From assembly GCA_903900845.1 (NCBI GenBank), contig CAIUOU010000009.1, forward strand, positions 1-33,811: a stretch of DNA of 33,811 nt, in the 5' to 3' direction. How positions within the stretch are numbered: position 1 is the first letter of the stretch; every line of letters starts with the position of its first letter. Origin of the DNA: an uncultured Opitutia bacterium. Its GTDB lineage: Bacteria; Verrucomicrobiota; Verrucomicrobiia; Opitutales; Opitutaceae. The notes beneath the pieces were generated by a model. It searched no databases and was not told the DNA's origin. It saw only the letters and a program-made list of their open reading frames with translations. The translations under genes and the position numbers were made by a program. Below, piece by piece: positions 24,201-31,033 of the stretch.

Positions 24201-25016
24201 GGCGCGCTCCAACCGCGGGTGCTCGAATACCGTCACCTTGAACTCGCGGGTACGTTCCGCCCGGTACTCCAAGTGGTAAACAAGATCGGCGGTTACCTCC
24301 GTGACGCTTCCCCCGAAGACGGGATCGGCCAGGCTCTTCACGAGCGGAACCACCCGCGGCGCCGCGCCTGAAGAACGCACCATGAGGTTCACCCCCGTGG
24401 GCAGCGCGCCGGTGAAGCGCGCGAGAACCACAAGACTTTCCCCTTTCTCGATCGCGGTGTCGCCCGGTGTCACCGCCACGCCATCGCGGCTGACCCACGC
24501 CGGCTTTTCCCCGAGGACCGGCTTCACCCGCAGTCCGCCGAGCGCGAAGGTGAACATCACTGCCGCCGCGGTCTGAAGAAGCACCCAGGACCAGATCCGG
24601 AAACGCGGGATCACCTCGCGCCAGTCCCGTTGCTGACTCCGGGCGGTCGCCTCGCGCAAAAGCCGCTGCTCGAGATAGCCGGGCACGCTTCCGGGCTCCG
24701 AGGTCCTCTGCACCGCGGTGATCAACACGCCGTCGAGTTCCGGGAATCGTCGCTCGATACGACGGGCCAGCGCCCGGTAATCCGTCCGCCGCACGAGGTC
24801 ACGGATGATGAGCACGGCGGCGGCCAGACCCGTCGCGATAAGCACGAACGGCAGCACGAAGTCAGGCAGGCCGCCCGAGAATCTCCCTGCAGTTGCCGCG
24901 CCCAGCGCCAGTAGCGCGCCGCCGGCCCAGCAGGCCGCCAACGTGCGCCAGACCGTGAGCCACCGCGCGCGCCCGGCGACGCGGTCCAGCCTCGATCTCA
25001 GGAAATGATGATTCAT
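21222..25016 (-). CDS. Giant coiled-coil membrane protein (DUF4175-like)
   Basis: Inner-membrane protein of 1264 residues, the largest in the window. The start overlaps the BatA-like stop (ATGA), with GGGGAGA 8 bases upstream as a fair Shine-Dalgarno sequence. Three membrane segments lie near residues 20-45, 50-75 and 140-165. A periplasmic part of beta-sandwich-like repeats runs to about residue 480 (YPEYTRLPPKRIEDTRRV and RPPEIRLALPRGDIR). A long Gln/Glu/Arg/Ala-rich coiled coil then runs from about 500 to 1000, broken by a poly-Gly patch near 620. Residues about 1000-1142 are low-complexity Gly/Gln/Pro/Arg, and a folded tail (GPLTGDEFDRWTERLRDVEEL) ends the protein. The only Cys is in the first membrane segment. 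Similar proteins sit beside BatA and MoxR genes in Verrucomicrobiota and Planctomycetota, with unknown function. It may form a periplasm-spanning rod. Confidence 0.85.
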   Translation of the reverse strand: MNHHFLRSRLDRVAGRARWLTVWRTLAACWAGGALLALGAATAGRFSGGLPDFVLPFVLIATGLAAAVLIIRDLVRRTDYRALARRIERRFPELDGVLITAVQRTSEPGSVPGYLEQRLLREATARSQQRDWREVIPRFRIWSWVLLQTAAAVMFTFALGGLRVKPVLGEKPAWVSRDGVAVTPGDTAIEKGESLVVLARFTGALPTGVNLMVRSSGAAPRVVPLVKSLADPVFGGSVTEVTADLVYHLEYRAERTREFKVTVFEHPRLERADAVLTYPEYTRLPPKRIEDTRRVSAVEGTRLDLTLQLNKPVKAARFVARGPGGETLELKVDPARAVANLEGFTPAKSTTYELRLVDAEDRTNKVAASFVFDVQPNRPPEIRLALPRGDIRPSALEEVTFDGTVWDDFGVPLYGIGYSLAGGETTFVELGRDAAAREKRMFGHLLSLEGLGAKPDDLVSWFAWAEDIGPDGKVRRTTGDLFFGEVRPFDEIFRERQNQGGEDEGQQGGQRGRRLAELQKQIISATWKLRRDGERPGYAADAKVVLESQRQALAQAGEAAEEARGPREQALWRTVTQEMEKAIGALESAADKPAPLDQALAAEQAAYQGLLRMQARETAVTRRGRQGGGGGGGQGNQRQIDQLELQQSENRYETQRVARAPQNQERREQLAVMNRLQELARRQQDITDRLKELQTALQEARTEAQREEIRKRLKRLEEEQRQLLADADEVRQRMERAENQSGMSQQRQQLDQTREDIQRAADAAADGSVSQAVASGTRAQRQLQEMRDEMRKQNAGQFAEELREMRTEARDLAQRQEQAGRKLDELAAGEQSRRKTLGETGERQQLAEELAGQKDRLNRLVERTTRLSEQAESTEPLLSRQLYDSIRKASQEDGSAVKQVRSELLNSGNLSRDLNNRLQRAQEREEGGRALDATRELLRDELLPQARQVGRRAQAQVEELRRGVERAAESVLGDEAEQLKLARSELDSLTDQLQRESSQGARGGDQRQAGQEGRPGKGGKPEEPAQEGGVQPGGGRGGREGRPGEALAEGGRQPGEGQPRPGEPGSPEQGRQASKGGQQPGGGPGQGQGGREQPQPGQPRQGELADARRSREIQRGGAGRDRTGGLSADPLTRGGDERGGGLGGGEFGPVYRGPLTGDEFDRWTERLRDVEELVDTPEWRNALATARERARQVRRDWRVDMKKPDWAVVDLQIVKPLVEVRNRLAEELSRRESKDSLAPIDRDPVPTRYSETVRRYYEELGKDK

Positions 25017-27106
25017 GAAGCGATCTCCCCGGCGGTTGTCGCGGTGCGCCGGAGGGCGCGGCCCGCGACCATTGTCTCAAGCAAAAGCACGGCGAGCGCG
25101 GCCGCGATCAGCCAGCGCCAGAGTTTCTGGCGACCCTCGGCCTCGACTCCCTGCAGGAGCCCGCGCTTCTCCGCCTCGGGCTTCGACGCCTCCTCGGAGC
25201 GCGTCACCGGCACGCCCAGTTGCTCCAGCTCCTCGGGGCTGAGCGGCGCGGTGCGGCTTTCCGCCGGGTCCAGGTTAACCGCGAAGCGCCACTCCCGCCC
25301 GCCCGCGGCGGCCCGATAGACCCCGAGTTCTGCGGTGGCGGAGAAGGTTGCGCTCCCCGCCGCCAGCGTGGACGCGCCGCCCGCCGGCGTGGTCACCAGC
25401 GCCCCCGCCGCCTCCGAGGGCAGCACGACGGGATCGCCCACGGCGTACTGCGTGATGAATTCCCCGACGCCCCCCGCCCCCTCAAGCAACGACCACATCA
25501 GCGGGGCAAACTTGGATGACACGGCGAGCTGGCTGTCCTCCGGCTGCCAACCCGAGGTGAAAACGATCACACGGCCCCGGCCGGCCGGGATCTCCAGCAC
25601 CGCCGGATCCCCCGTATCGAACCGCGCGACGACACGCGCGGCCGGCAACCCGGAGGCATCCACCCGCCGGTGACGCCAGAAGCGGATCTTGGAGAAATCG
25701 CTGAAACGCGGATCCGCGAAGGGCGCGAACAGCGGATGCCGGAAATCGATTTCCCCCAGCATCGCGTAGCTCCCGGCTCTGGACTCGCCGAGCGTCACAG
25801 GCGAGACACCCGCCAGCACGCCGAGCGAGGCGCCCGTCGCCGCGTCCGCCGCCCGCAGCACTTGCACGATCGTGCGACCGGACTCCGCTTGGGCGCGAAG
25901 CAGGGAGGCCGTCGTGGAATCGAGGCCTGATCCGACGAAAATCAGCGAGGCCGCGGCGAGCTCCGCGGGATCCGGGGCGGCCCCGGCAGGCCGCGCGGAC
26001 ACCTGCACGGCCGCGCGCGGAGTCTCCACGAAGGCACGGCGAAGAAAGAAGAGGGGCTGGCGGGTATCGGCGGCGTTGTCGGGCCCCAGCCAGACAACGC
26101 GCGGGCGCTGCTGCACCGCGGCGATCGCGAAGGCGCGGTTGTCGAAATCCTCGTCGTCCCCGGAAAGGGTTATAGCGTCCGCCGCGGCTGACTTGGACTT
26201 GGGCAGCAGGAAAACCCGGCTTTGACCCGGTGGTACATAGGCGTCGACGCGGACGGCGCCGGGGTCCCCCGCCCAACCGATCTGGAATTGTTCGCGCTTC
26301 GCGTCCGCCGAATTCGTCACACGCACGCGAGCCGGGGCATCGGCCGGGCGCATGACCTCCGCACCGTCTGCGAGCAACTGAAGGCCGGCGTTGGTCGTGC
26401 GCTGGGCGGACACCGGTTCGAGAAGAAGCTCCACTCCCTTCGGCCACTCGTAGGCCTGCAGGGCCTCGAGGCGGCTCCCCGCCTGCAAGTCGCTGATGAG
26501 GACGATCCGCCTGGGACCCGGGGCGGACTTGCCATCCGCGTCAGCGAGAACCTCGGCGGCGGCGGCCAGGGCCGAGCCGAGACGAGTGGCGCTCCAGCCC
26601 GGGGAAAGTGACGGGAGACGGGACAAGGCCAGCGCGGCCCGTTCGCCTGTCGGGGCGCGGCGCCATTCCTCGGCGGGTAGCACGGTGGCGACCGCACGGT
26701 CGAAGGTCATCAGCGTTAACTCATCGGCGGGCCCGGCCCGGCGGATCCAATCACCGGCGCGGGCGATCGCGGCAGGCCAGAGGCCCTCGCGACGCATGCT
26801 CGCGCTCGTGTCGACCAAGATGACGGTGCGCGCCGGTCGGGCCGCCGTCGGATCATCATCGGCGGTGCCGGGCAGGAACGGCCGCGCGAAGGCAAACGCG
26901 AGCAGGGCGAGCGCGATGCAGCGCAGAAGGAGAAGCAGGATGTGCTCGAAGCGGTGTCGCTGAGAGAGCCGGGGCGGACTGGGCTGAAGGAAGAGTAGCG
27001 AGCCGAAGGGAAGCCGCTCCCGCGTGGTGCGACGGACCAGGTGGTAGATGACGGGGCCGGCGACGGCGAGGGCACCGATGAGGAAAAGCGGCGCGAGGAA
27101 ATTCAT
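25013..27106 (-). CDS. BatA-like membrane protein with vWA domain
   Basis: Inner-membrane protein of 697 residues. The N-terminal BatA domain has a first membrane segment (MNFLAPLFLIGALAVAGPVI) and the family motif IYHLVRRTTRERLPFGSLLFL, then a second segment near residues 55-75. A vWA domain with intact MIDAS (ILVDTSASM; Asp99, Ser101, Ser103) and RRIVLISDLQAG follows. A long beta-rich and GATase-like middle part includes AAASLIFVGSGLDS and GRGRVIVFTSGWQ, and a C-terminal helix (LWRWLIAAALAVLLLETMV) re-enters the membrane. GGGAGG stands 6 bases before the ATG, a good Shine-Dalgarno sequence, and the start overlaps the DUF58 stop by 4 bases. BatA proteins usually work with MoxR ATPases. This copy is a metal-binding vWA, in contrast to the downstream degenerate one. 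Confidence 0.92.
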   Translation of the reverse strand: MNFLAPLFLIGALAVAGPVIYHLVRRTTRERLPFGSLLFLQPSPPRLSQRHRFEHILLLLLRCIALALLAFAFARPFLPGTADDDPTAARPARTVILVDTSASMRREGLWPAAIARAGDWIRRAGPADELTLMTFDRAVATVLPAEEWRRAPTGERAALALSRLPSLSPGWSATRLGSALAAAAEVLADADGKSAPGPRRIVLISDLQAGSRLEALQAYEWPKGVELLLEPVSAQRTTNAGLQLLADGAEVMRPADAPARVRVTNSADAKREQFQIGWAGDPGAVRVDAYVPPGQSRVFLLPKSKSAAADAITLSGDDEDFDNRAFAIAAVQQRPRVVWLGPDNAADTRQPLFFLRRAFVETPRAAVQVSARPAGAAPDPAELAAASLIFVGSGLDSTTASLLRAQAESGRTIVQVLRAADAATGASLGVLAGVSPVTLGESRAGSYAMLGEIDFRHPLFAPFADPRFSDFSKIRFWRHRRVDASGLPAARVVARFDTGDPAVLEIPAGRGRVIVFTSGWQPEDSQLAVSSKFAPLMWSLLEGAGGVGEFITQYAVGDPVVLPSEAAGALVTTPAGGASTLAAGSATFSATAELGVYRAAAGGREWRFAVNLDPAESRTAPLSPEELEQLGVPVTRSEEASKPEAEKRGLLQGVEAEGRQKLWRWLIAAALAVLLLETMVAGRALRRTATTAGEIAS

Positions 27107-28053
27107 CCGCGGCCTCCCCCGGGGGCGCGACGCACCAGGCGTCCGCGGCGCAACCGCGCCTGCAGGAACTCGAAGAGTGAAAGTTCCAGCGGCTCCGCCG
27201 TGGAGATGCGGTGGAACGCCGCGCCCAGGCGCCGGCAGGCCGCCTCGACCGCGGCGGAGTGGGCGTCCAGCCGCCGCCGGTACTCTTCCCGGGCCTGCGC
27301 GGGATCGATGTAGAGCACCCGACCCGATTCCACATCCTCCAGCAGGGCCGGCTGCGGCAGTCCAAGGTCGAGTTCCACGGGATCGAGCACCTGGAAAACG
27401 GCGAGCTCATGCCCGCACGCGGCGAGGGCCGTGAGCTCCCTTTCCAATTCGCCCAGCGGGGCCAGCAGATCGGAGATGAGCACCACCAGTCCGCGTTTGC
27501 GCGTGAGCGCCGTGATCCGCTCCAGGGCGGCCACTGGGTTGGTGCCGCGGCCCGCCGAGGGGCGCTCCAGTGCCAGCATCAGCTGCCGCAGATGGCCGGC
27601 CCGGTTGCGGGGAGGCAGATACTCCCGCACCTGGTCATCGAAGGTCAGCAAGCCGACGGCGTCGCCCTGCCGGTGCAGGAAATAAGCGAGCGTGGCCGCG
27701 AGCGTGGCGGCGTAGACGGCCTTGGTGAAGCCGCGCGAACCGTAATCCATCGAACGGCTCTGGTCGGCGAGCAGGTGAACCCGCAGGTTGGTCTCATCCT
27801 CGTACCGCTTGAGATAGTAGCGGTCGCTGCGCGCGAAGACGCGCCAGTCGACGTAGCGGGGATCGTCCCCTTCCGTGTACTGCCGGTACTCGGTGAACTC
27901 GACCGAGAACCCGTGGTACGGGCTGCGGTGCATCCCGCTCCAGAAGCCTTCCACAACCGCCCGGGCCCGCAGCTCGAGGCTGCGGATGCTCATCAACGCG
28001 CGCGGATCGATCAGCCGCGCGGCGGCGAGGCCGGAATCAGGGGAGACGGACAT
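27103..28053 (-). CDS. DUF58 protein (vWA-type MoxR partner)
   Basis: Cytoplasmic protein of 316 residues, the standard companion of MoxR ATPases. The hallmark DUF58 region is YHGFSVEFTEYRQYTEGDDPRYVDWRVFARSDR (split by eye at residues 46-78). It is followed by a vWA-like domain with intact metal site LLADQSRSM (Asp97, Ser99, Ser101) and GLVVLISDLLAPLGELE. The C-terminus carries a basic tail (RRGRLVRRAPGG). The start ATG at 28053 lies 20 bases after the MoxR stop; a later Met21 (LMSIRSLELRA) is an alternative start close to the family's usual N-terminus. No Shine-Dalgarno sequence precedes the first ATG. Its place between MoxR and the BatA-like gene is the conserved order of such clusters. 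Confidence 0.94.
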   Translation of the reverse strand: MSVSPDSGLAAARLIDPRALMSIRSLELRARAVVEGFWSGMHRSPYHGFSVEFTEYRQYTEGDDPRYVDWRVFARSDRYYLKRYEDETNLRVHLLADQSRSMDYGSRGFTKAVYAATLAATLAYFLHRQGDAVGLLTFDDQVREYLPPRNRAGHLRQLMLALERPSAGRGTNPVAALERITALTRKRGLVVLISDLLAPLGELERELTALAACGHELAVFQVLDPVELDLGLPQPALLEDVESGRVLYIDPAQAREEYRRRLDAHSAAVEAACRRLGAAFHRISTAEPLELSLFEFLQARLRRGRLVRRAPGGGRG

Positions 28054-28073
28054 CGCTTCGGGCGTGATCCAAG

Positions 28074-29114
28074 CTAGCCGTTCGCGAGCGGGGCCTTGGC
28101 GGCCGCCACCAGGCGCTGGATGACGTCGTCGACCCGGACGCCCTCCGCCTCGGCGCGATAATTCAGCAGGATGCGGTGCCGCAGGGTCGGCAGCGCGAGC
28201 GCCTGGATGTCCTCCGCTGTCACGTGCGCGCGACTGCGCAACAACGCGCGGGCCTTGGCGCCGAGGATCAGGAACTGCGCCGCGCGCGTGCCGGCTCCCC
28301 AGCTCACCCAGTCGGTCACGAAGGCGGGCACGCCGGGCTGGCGCGGACGCGAGGAAGCGGCGATCGCCACCGCGTAGCGCACCATCTCGTCGGCGACCGG
28401 CACTTTGCGCACCAGATCGTGGAAGCGCTGCACGTCTTCCCCGGTGAACAGCGCCTCAATCGGCGCCGGGCGGCCGGCGGTCGTACGCGTCACCACCTCA
28501 ACCTCGTCGGCGACGGGCAGGTACTCCATCACCACGTTGAACATGAAGCGGTCGAGTTGCGCCTCCGGCAGCGGATAAGTGCCTTCCATCTCGATCGGGT
28601 TCTGGGTCGCCAGGACGAAGAAGGGCTCCTCCAGCGGATGCCGCACGCCGGACGCGGTCACCTGATGCTCCTGCATCGCCTCGAGCAGCGCCGCCTGGGT
28701 TTTCGGCGGCGTGCGGTTGATCTCGTCGGCGAGCACCATGTTGGCGAAGACCGGGCCGCGCACGAACGCCAGCCGTCGCCCGCCATTACCGTCGTCCTGC
28801 AGGATCTCGGTGCCGGTGATGTCGGCCGGCATCAGATCGGGCGTGAACTGGATCCGCGCGAACCTGAGGTGAAAGACCTGGGCGATCGACTTGACCAGCA
28901 GTGTCTTGGCCAGGCCGGGCGCGCCGGTGATCAGGCAGTGGCCGCCGGCGAGCAGCGCGAGCAGGATCTGCTCGATGACGTCCCGCTGACCCACGATCAC
29001 CTTGGCGAGTTCCGCCTCGATGCGGACGCGGCCGGCGATCAGGCGCTCGGCGGTTTCCTGCTCGGCGGCGAATGGTGAGAGAGGAGGCGGGGAAGCGGGT
29101 TCGGGGAGGCTCAT
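28074..29114 (-). CDS. MoxR-family AAA+ ATPase
   Basis: Cytoplasmic AAA+ ATPase of 346 residues, likely a chaperone-like motor acting on vWA partners. It has Walker A GAPGLAKT (64-71), pore-side FTPDLMPADITGTEIL, Walker B MVLADEINR (Asp130, Glu131), PPKTQAALLEAMQE, sensor 1 in VLATQNPIEMEGTYPLPEAQLDRF, and a C-terminal lid ending near LPTLRHRILLNYRAEAEGV (sensor 2 region). All essential ATPase residues are present. The 57-base gap from the preceding DUF4159 gene (29115-29171) has no Shine-Dalgarno sequence. On the coding strand it is strongly pyrimidine-rich and ends in eight T directly before C-ATG. This is the only gap above 20 bases within the nine-gene operon, so an internal promoter or altered translation here would set MoxR levels apart from its upstream genes. 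Confidence 0.95.
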   Translation of the reverse strand: MSLPEPASPPPLSPFAAEQETAERLIAGRVRIEAELAKVIVGQRDVIEQILLALLAGGHCLITGAPGLAKTLLVKSIAQVFHLRFARIQFTPDLMPADITGTEILQDDGNGGRRLAFVRGPVFANMVLADEINRTPPKTQAALLEAMQEHQVTASGVRHPLEEPFFVLATQNPIEMEGTYPLPEAQLDRFMFNVVMEYLPVADEVEVVTRTTAGRPAPIEALFTGEDVQRFHDLVRKVPVADEMVRYAVAIAASSRPRQPGVPAFVTDWVSWGAGTRAAQFLILGAKARALLRSRAHVTAEDIQALALPTLRHRILLNYRAEAEGVRVDDVIQRLVAAAKAPLANG

Positions 29115-29171
29115 GAAAAAAAAGGGAGGGTGGAGGGGGAGACGAGGAGCGGCGGGAAAGGGCGCGGGCGC

Positions 29172-30152
29172 TCAGTGGGTCATCAGGTAGAAGATGAGAT
29201 TAACCCCGAGCGGGTAACTCACCTTCTCGGAGAACACCGCGAAATAGTCGGCGTTCTCCCCTTCCCGCTCCCAGCCGTCGCTGATGTCGCTGTTATGGAA
29301 GGCGATCACCATGATGTGTCCGCGGTCGTCGAGGATCGCCTTCACCGAGAGCCGGTCGGAGTCGGGACCACGGTCGATCTGCAGCGGGGCGTTGGGGTCG
29401 CCGTCGCGCCGCGCACGATTCCAGAACTGCATGGTGGGCACCTGCAGGGTCTGCAGCGTCTTGAGCTGGGTCTTCAGGTCGTACACGCAGGTGAAGAGCG
29501 GGTGATCGAGCGAGAGGTCCGTCCAGGAGCGCTCGGGCAGCACGCGCTTCATCTGCGCGGTGAATCCGGCGAGCTCGATCGAGTTCCAGAAGTCGATCAC
29601 GACGATGACACCGCCCGCGAGCAGGTACTTGCGCAGGCTGGCGACCTCCGGGTCGCGCAGCTGCATGTAGCCGGGATGCGTCATGTAAAGGAACGGGTAG
29701 TCATGCAGCTCCGGCTCCGTGAGCCGCAGCACGCGGCCGTCGGGATCGGCGCGGATGGACGTGAGCTGCTGCAGGCGGTACGAGAGGTTGAGGTCCGCAT
29801 CCGGGAAATCGACCCACCAGCCGATACTGCGACCGCGATGGAAGACCGGCGAGGGCGAGGTCGTCGGGCCGGCCTTGAAGACCGACCGCGCAAAGGTGAA
29901 CACATCCTTTTCGAACCCCGGCGGATTCGACCAGTTGGGCGTGCCGGTGCTGTGCGAGTCGACCTCGCGCGCCGTGCGCACGTTGGCCTCGTCCACCATG
30001 CCGCTGCCCTCGGTGCGCACCCAGGAACTCGGCGCGTCGAACTCGTTGCCCGGCGGGGCGGGACGCGCGGCGCGCGGCGCGGTCTGCGCATGGAGGGAGG
30101 CCAGCGCCAGAAGCGCGGCGGGCATCATCGGAATGAAACGGATCGGACGCAC
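29172..30152 (-). CDS. DUF4159 protein, copy B (secreted)
   Basis: Predicted exported protein of 326 residues of the DUF4159 family, whose fold is thought to be GATase-like and whose function is unknown. I chose the GTG at 30152, 5 bases after the stop of copy A, because it gives a full signal peptide (RPIRFIPMMPAALLALASLHAQ); the Met-Met codons 9-10 residues later are an alternative. Family motifs are ADLNLSYRLQQLTSI, LRKYLLAGGVIVVIDFWNS, MKRVLPERSWTDL, DHPLFTCVYDLKTQ and SDGWEREGENADYF. It ends in SYPLGVNLIFYLMTH. It is a clear tandem paralogue of the preceding gene, with the same motifs in the same order and an almost identical C-terminus, but has only one Cys in the mature part. It lies directly upstream of moxR. 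Confidence 0.9.
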   Translation of the reverse strand: MRPIRFIPMMPAALLALASLHAQTAPRAARPAPPGNEFDAPSSWVRTEGSGMVDEANVRTAREVDSHSTGTPNWSNPPGFEKDVFTFARSVFKAGPTTSPSPVFHRGRSIGWWVDFPDADLNLSYRLQQLTSIRADPDGRVLRLTEPELHDYPFLYMTHPGYMQLRDPEVASLRKYLLAGGVIVVIDFWNSIELAGFTAQMKRVLPERSWTDLSLDHPLFTCVYDLKTQLKTLQTLQVPTMQFWNRARRDGDPNAPLQIDRGPDSDRLSVKAILDDRGHIMVIAFHNSDISDGWEREGENADYFAVFSEKVSYPLGVNLIFYLMTH

Positions 30153-30157
30153 GTGGT

Positions 30158-31033
30158 TCAGTGGGTCATCGCGTAAAAGACCACGTTGATCCCGAGGGGA
30201 TACGCGATCTTCTCCGAGAAGTTTTTGAAATAGTACTCGTACTCGCCCTCGCGCTCCCACCCATCGCCATTGTCCGTGTTGTGCGCCGCGAAGACCATCA
30301 TCCGGCCCTTGTCGTCGTGGATCGCACGGTGATGGACGGTCTGCGAATCGCCGTCGTGATTCTCCCATGTCACCCCGGTGTACTGGCTCTCCTCGCCCGT
30401 CCGCACGTTGGGAACCTGACCCTTCGTCTTGATCTGGAACACGCAGGAATAAAGCGGATGGTCCCCGGGCAGCTCCGCGAAGGAACGCTCCGGGAAGACG
30501 CGTTTCATCTCGCGCTCGACATTGCGCCACGCGGACTCGCCCCAGAAATCGTCAAACATCAGGAAGCCGCCGTTGAGGAGGTATTTCCGCAGCGCCGCGA
30601 CTTCCTCGTCGGAAAACTGCATCCCCCCCGCCTCCACGATGTAGATCCACGGGTGGGCGGACAGCTCCTCGTCGGTGAGCTCGAGGATGCGCCCGTCGGG
30701 GCTGCACTTGATCGAGGTCATCTGCTGCAAGCGGTAGGATAGGTTCAGATCGCTGTCGGGGCAGTCGGTGGACCAACTGCCCGAGCGCCGCCCGTAGTAG
30801 CCCCGCCGACCCGAGGTATAGCGGATGCGGGTGAAGGTGAACACGTCCCGTTCAAAGCCCTTGGGGTTCTCCCACATCGGCGTGCCGGTGCTGTGGGACG
30901 GGATCTCGCGGGCGGTGCGCACATCCGGACCGACCGGGCCCTCCCCGCCCCAGAATCCCCTCCCGTAACGTTGCGCGCAGGCGAGCGCCGCGGCCGCGCA
31001 AAAGAGCAGGGCGAGGCGGACCCGGCGTTTCAT
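30158..31033 (-). CDS. DUF4159 protein, copy A (secreted)
   Basis: Predicted exported protein of 291 residues. The ATG at 31033 is preceded by GGAGG with 6 bases spacing (31040-31044 on the coding strand) and overlaps the stop of the TPR gene by 4 bases; it opens the signal peptide MKRRVRLALLFCAAAALAC. The mature part shares a continuous set of motifs with copy B: VRTAREIPSHSTGTPMW, SDLNLSYRLQQMTSI, LRKYLLNGGFLMFDDFWG, EMKRVFPERSF, DHPLYSCVFQIKT and GDGWEREGEYEYYF, ending AYPLGINVVFYAMTH. It has a Gly/Tyr/Arg-rich patch near residues 15-30 and two more Cys than copy B (STDCPDS, SIKCSPD). Function is unknown. The tandem arrangement suggests two paralogues that work as a pair or bind different partners. 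Confidence 0.9.
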   Translation of the reverse strand: MKRRVRLALLFCAAAALACAQRYGRGFWGGEGPVGPDVRTAREIPSHSTGTPMWENPKGFERDVFTFTRIRYTSGRRGYYGRRSGSWSTDCPDSDLNLSYRLQQMTSIKCSPDGRILELTDEELSAHPWIYIVEAGGMQFSDEEVAALRKYLLNGGFLMFDDFWGESAWRNVEREMKRVFPERSFAELPGDHPLYSCVFQIKTKGQVPNVRTGEESQYTGVTWENHDGDSQTVHHRAIHDDKGRMMVFAAHNTDNGDGWEREGEYEYYFKNFSEKIAYPLGINVVFYAMTH

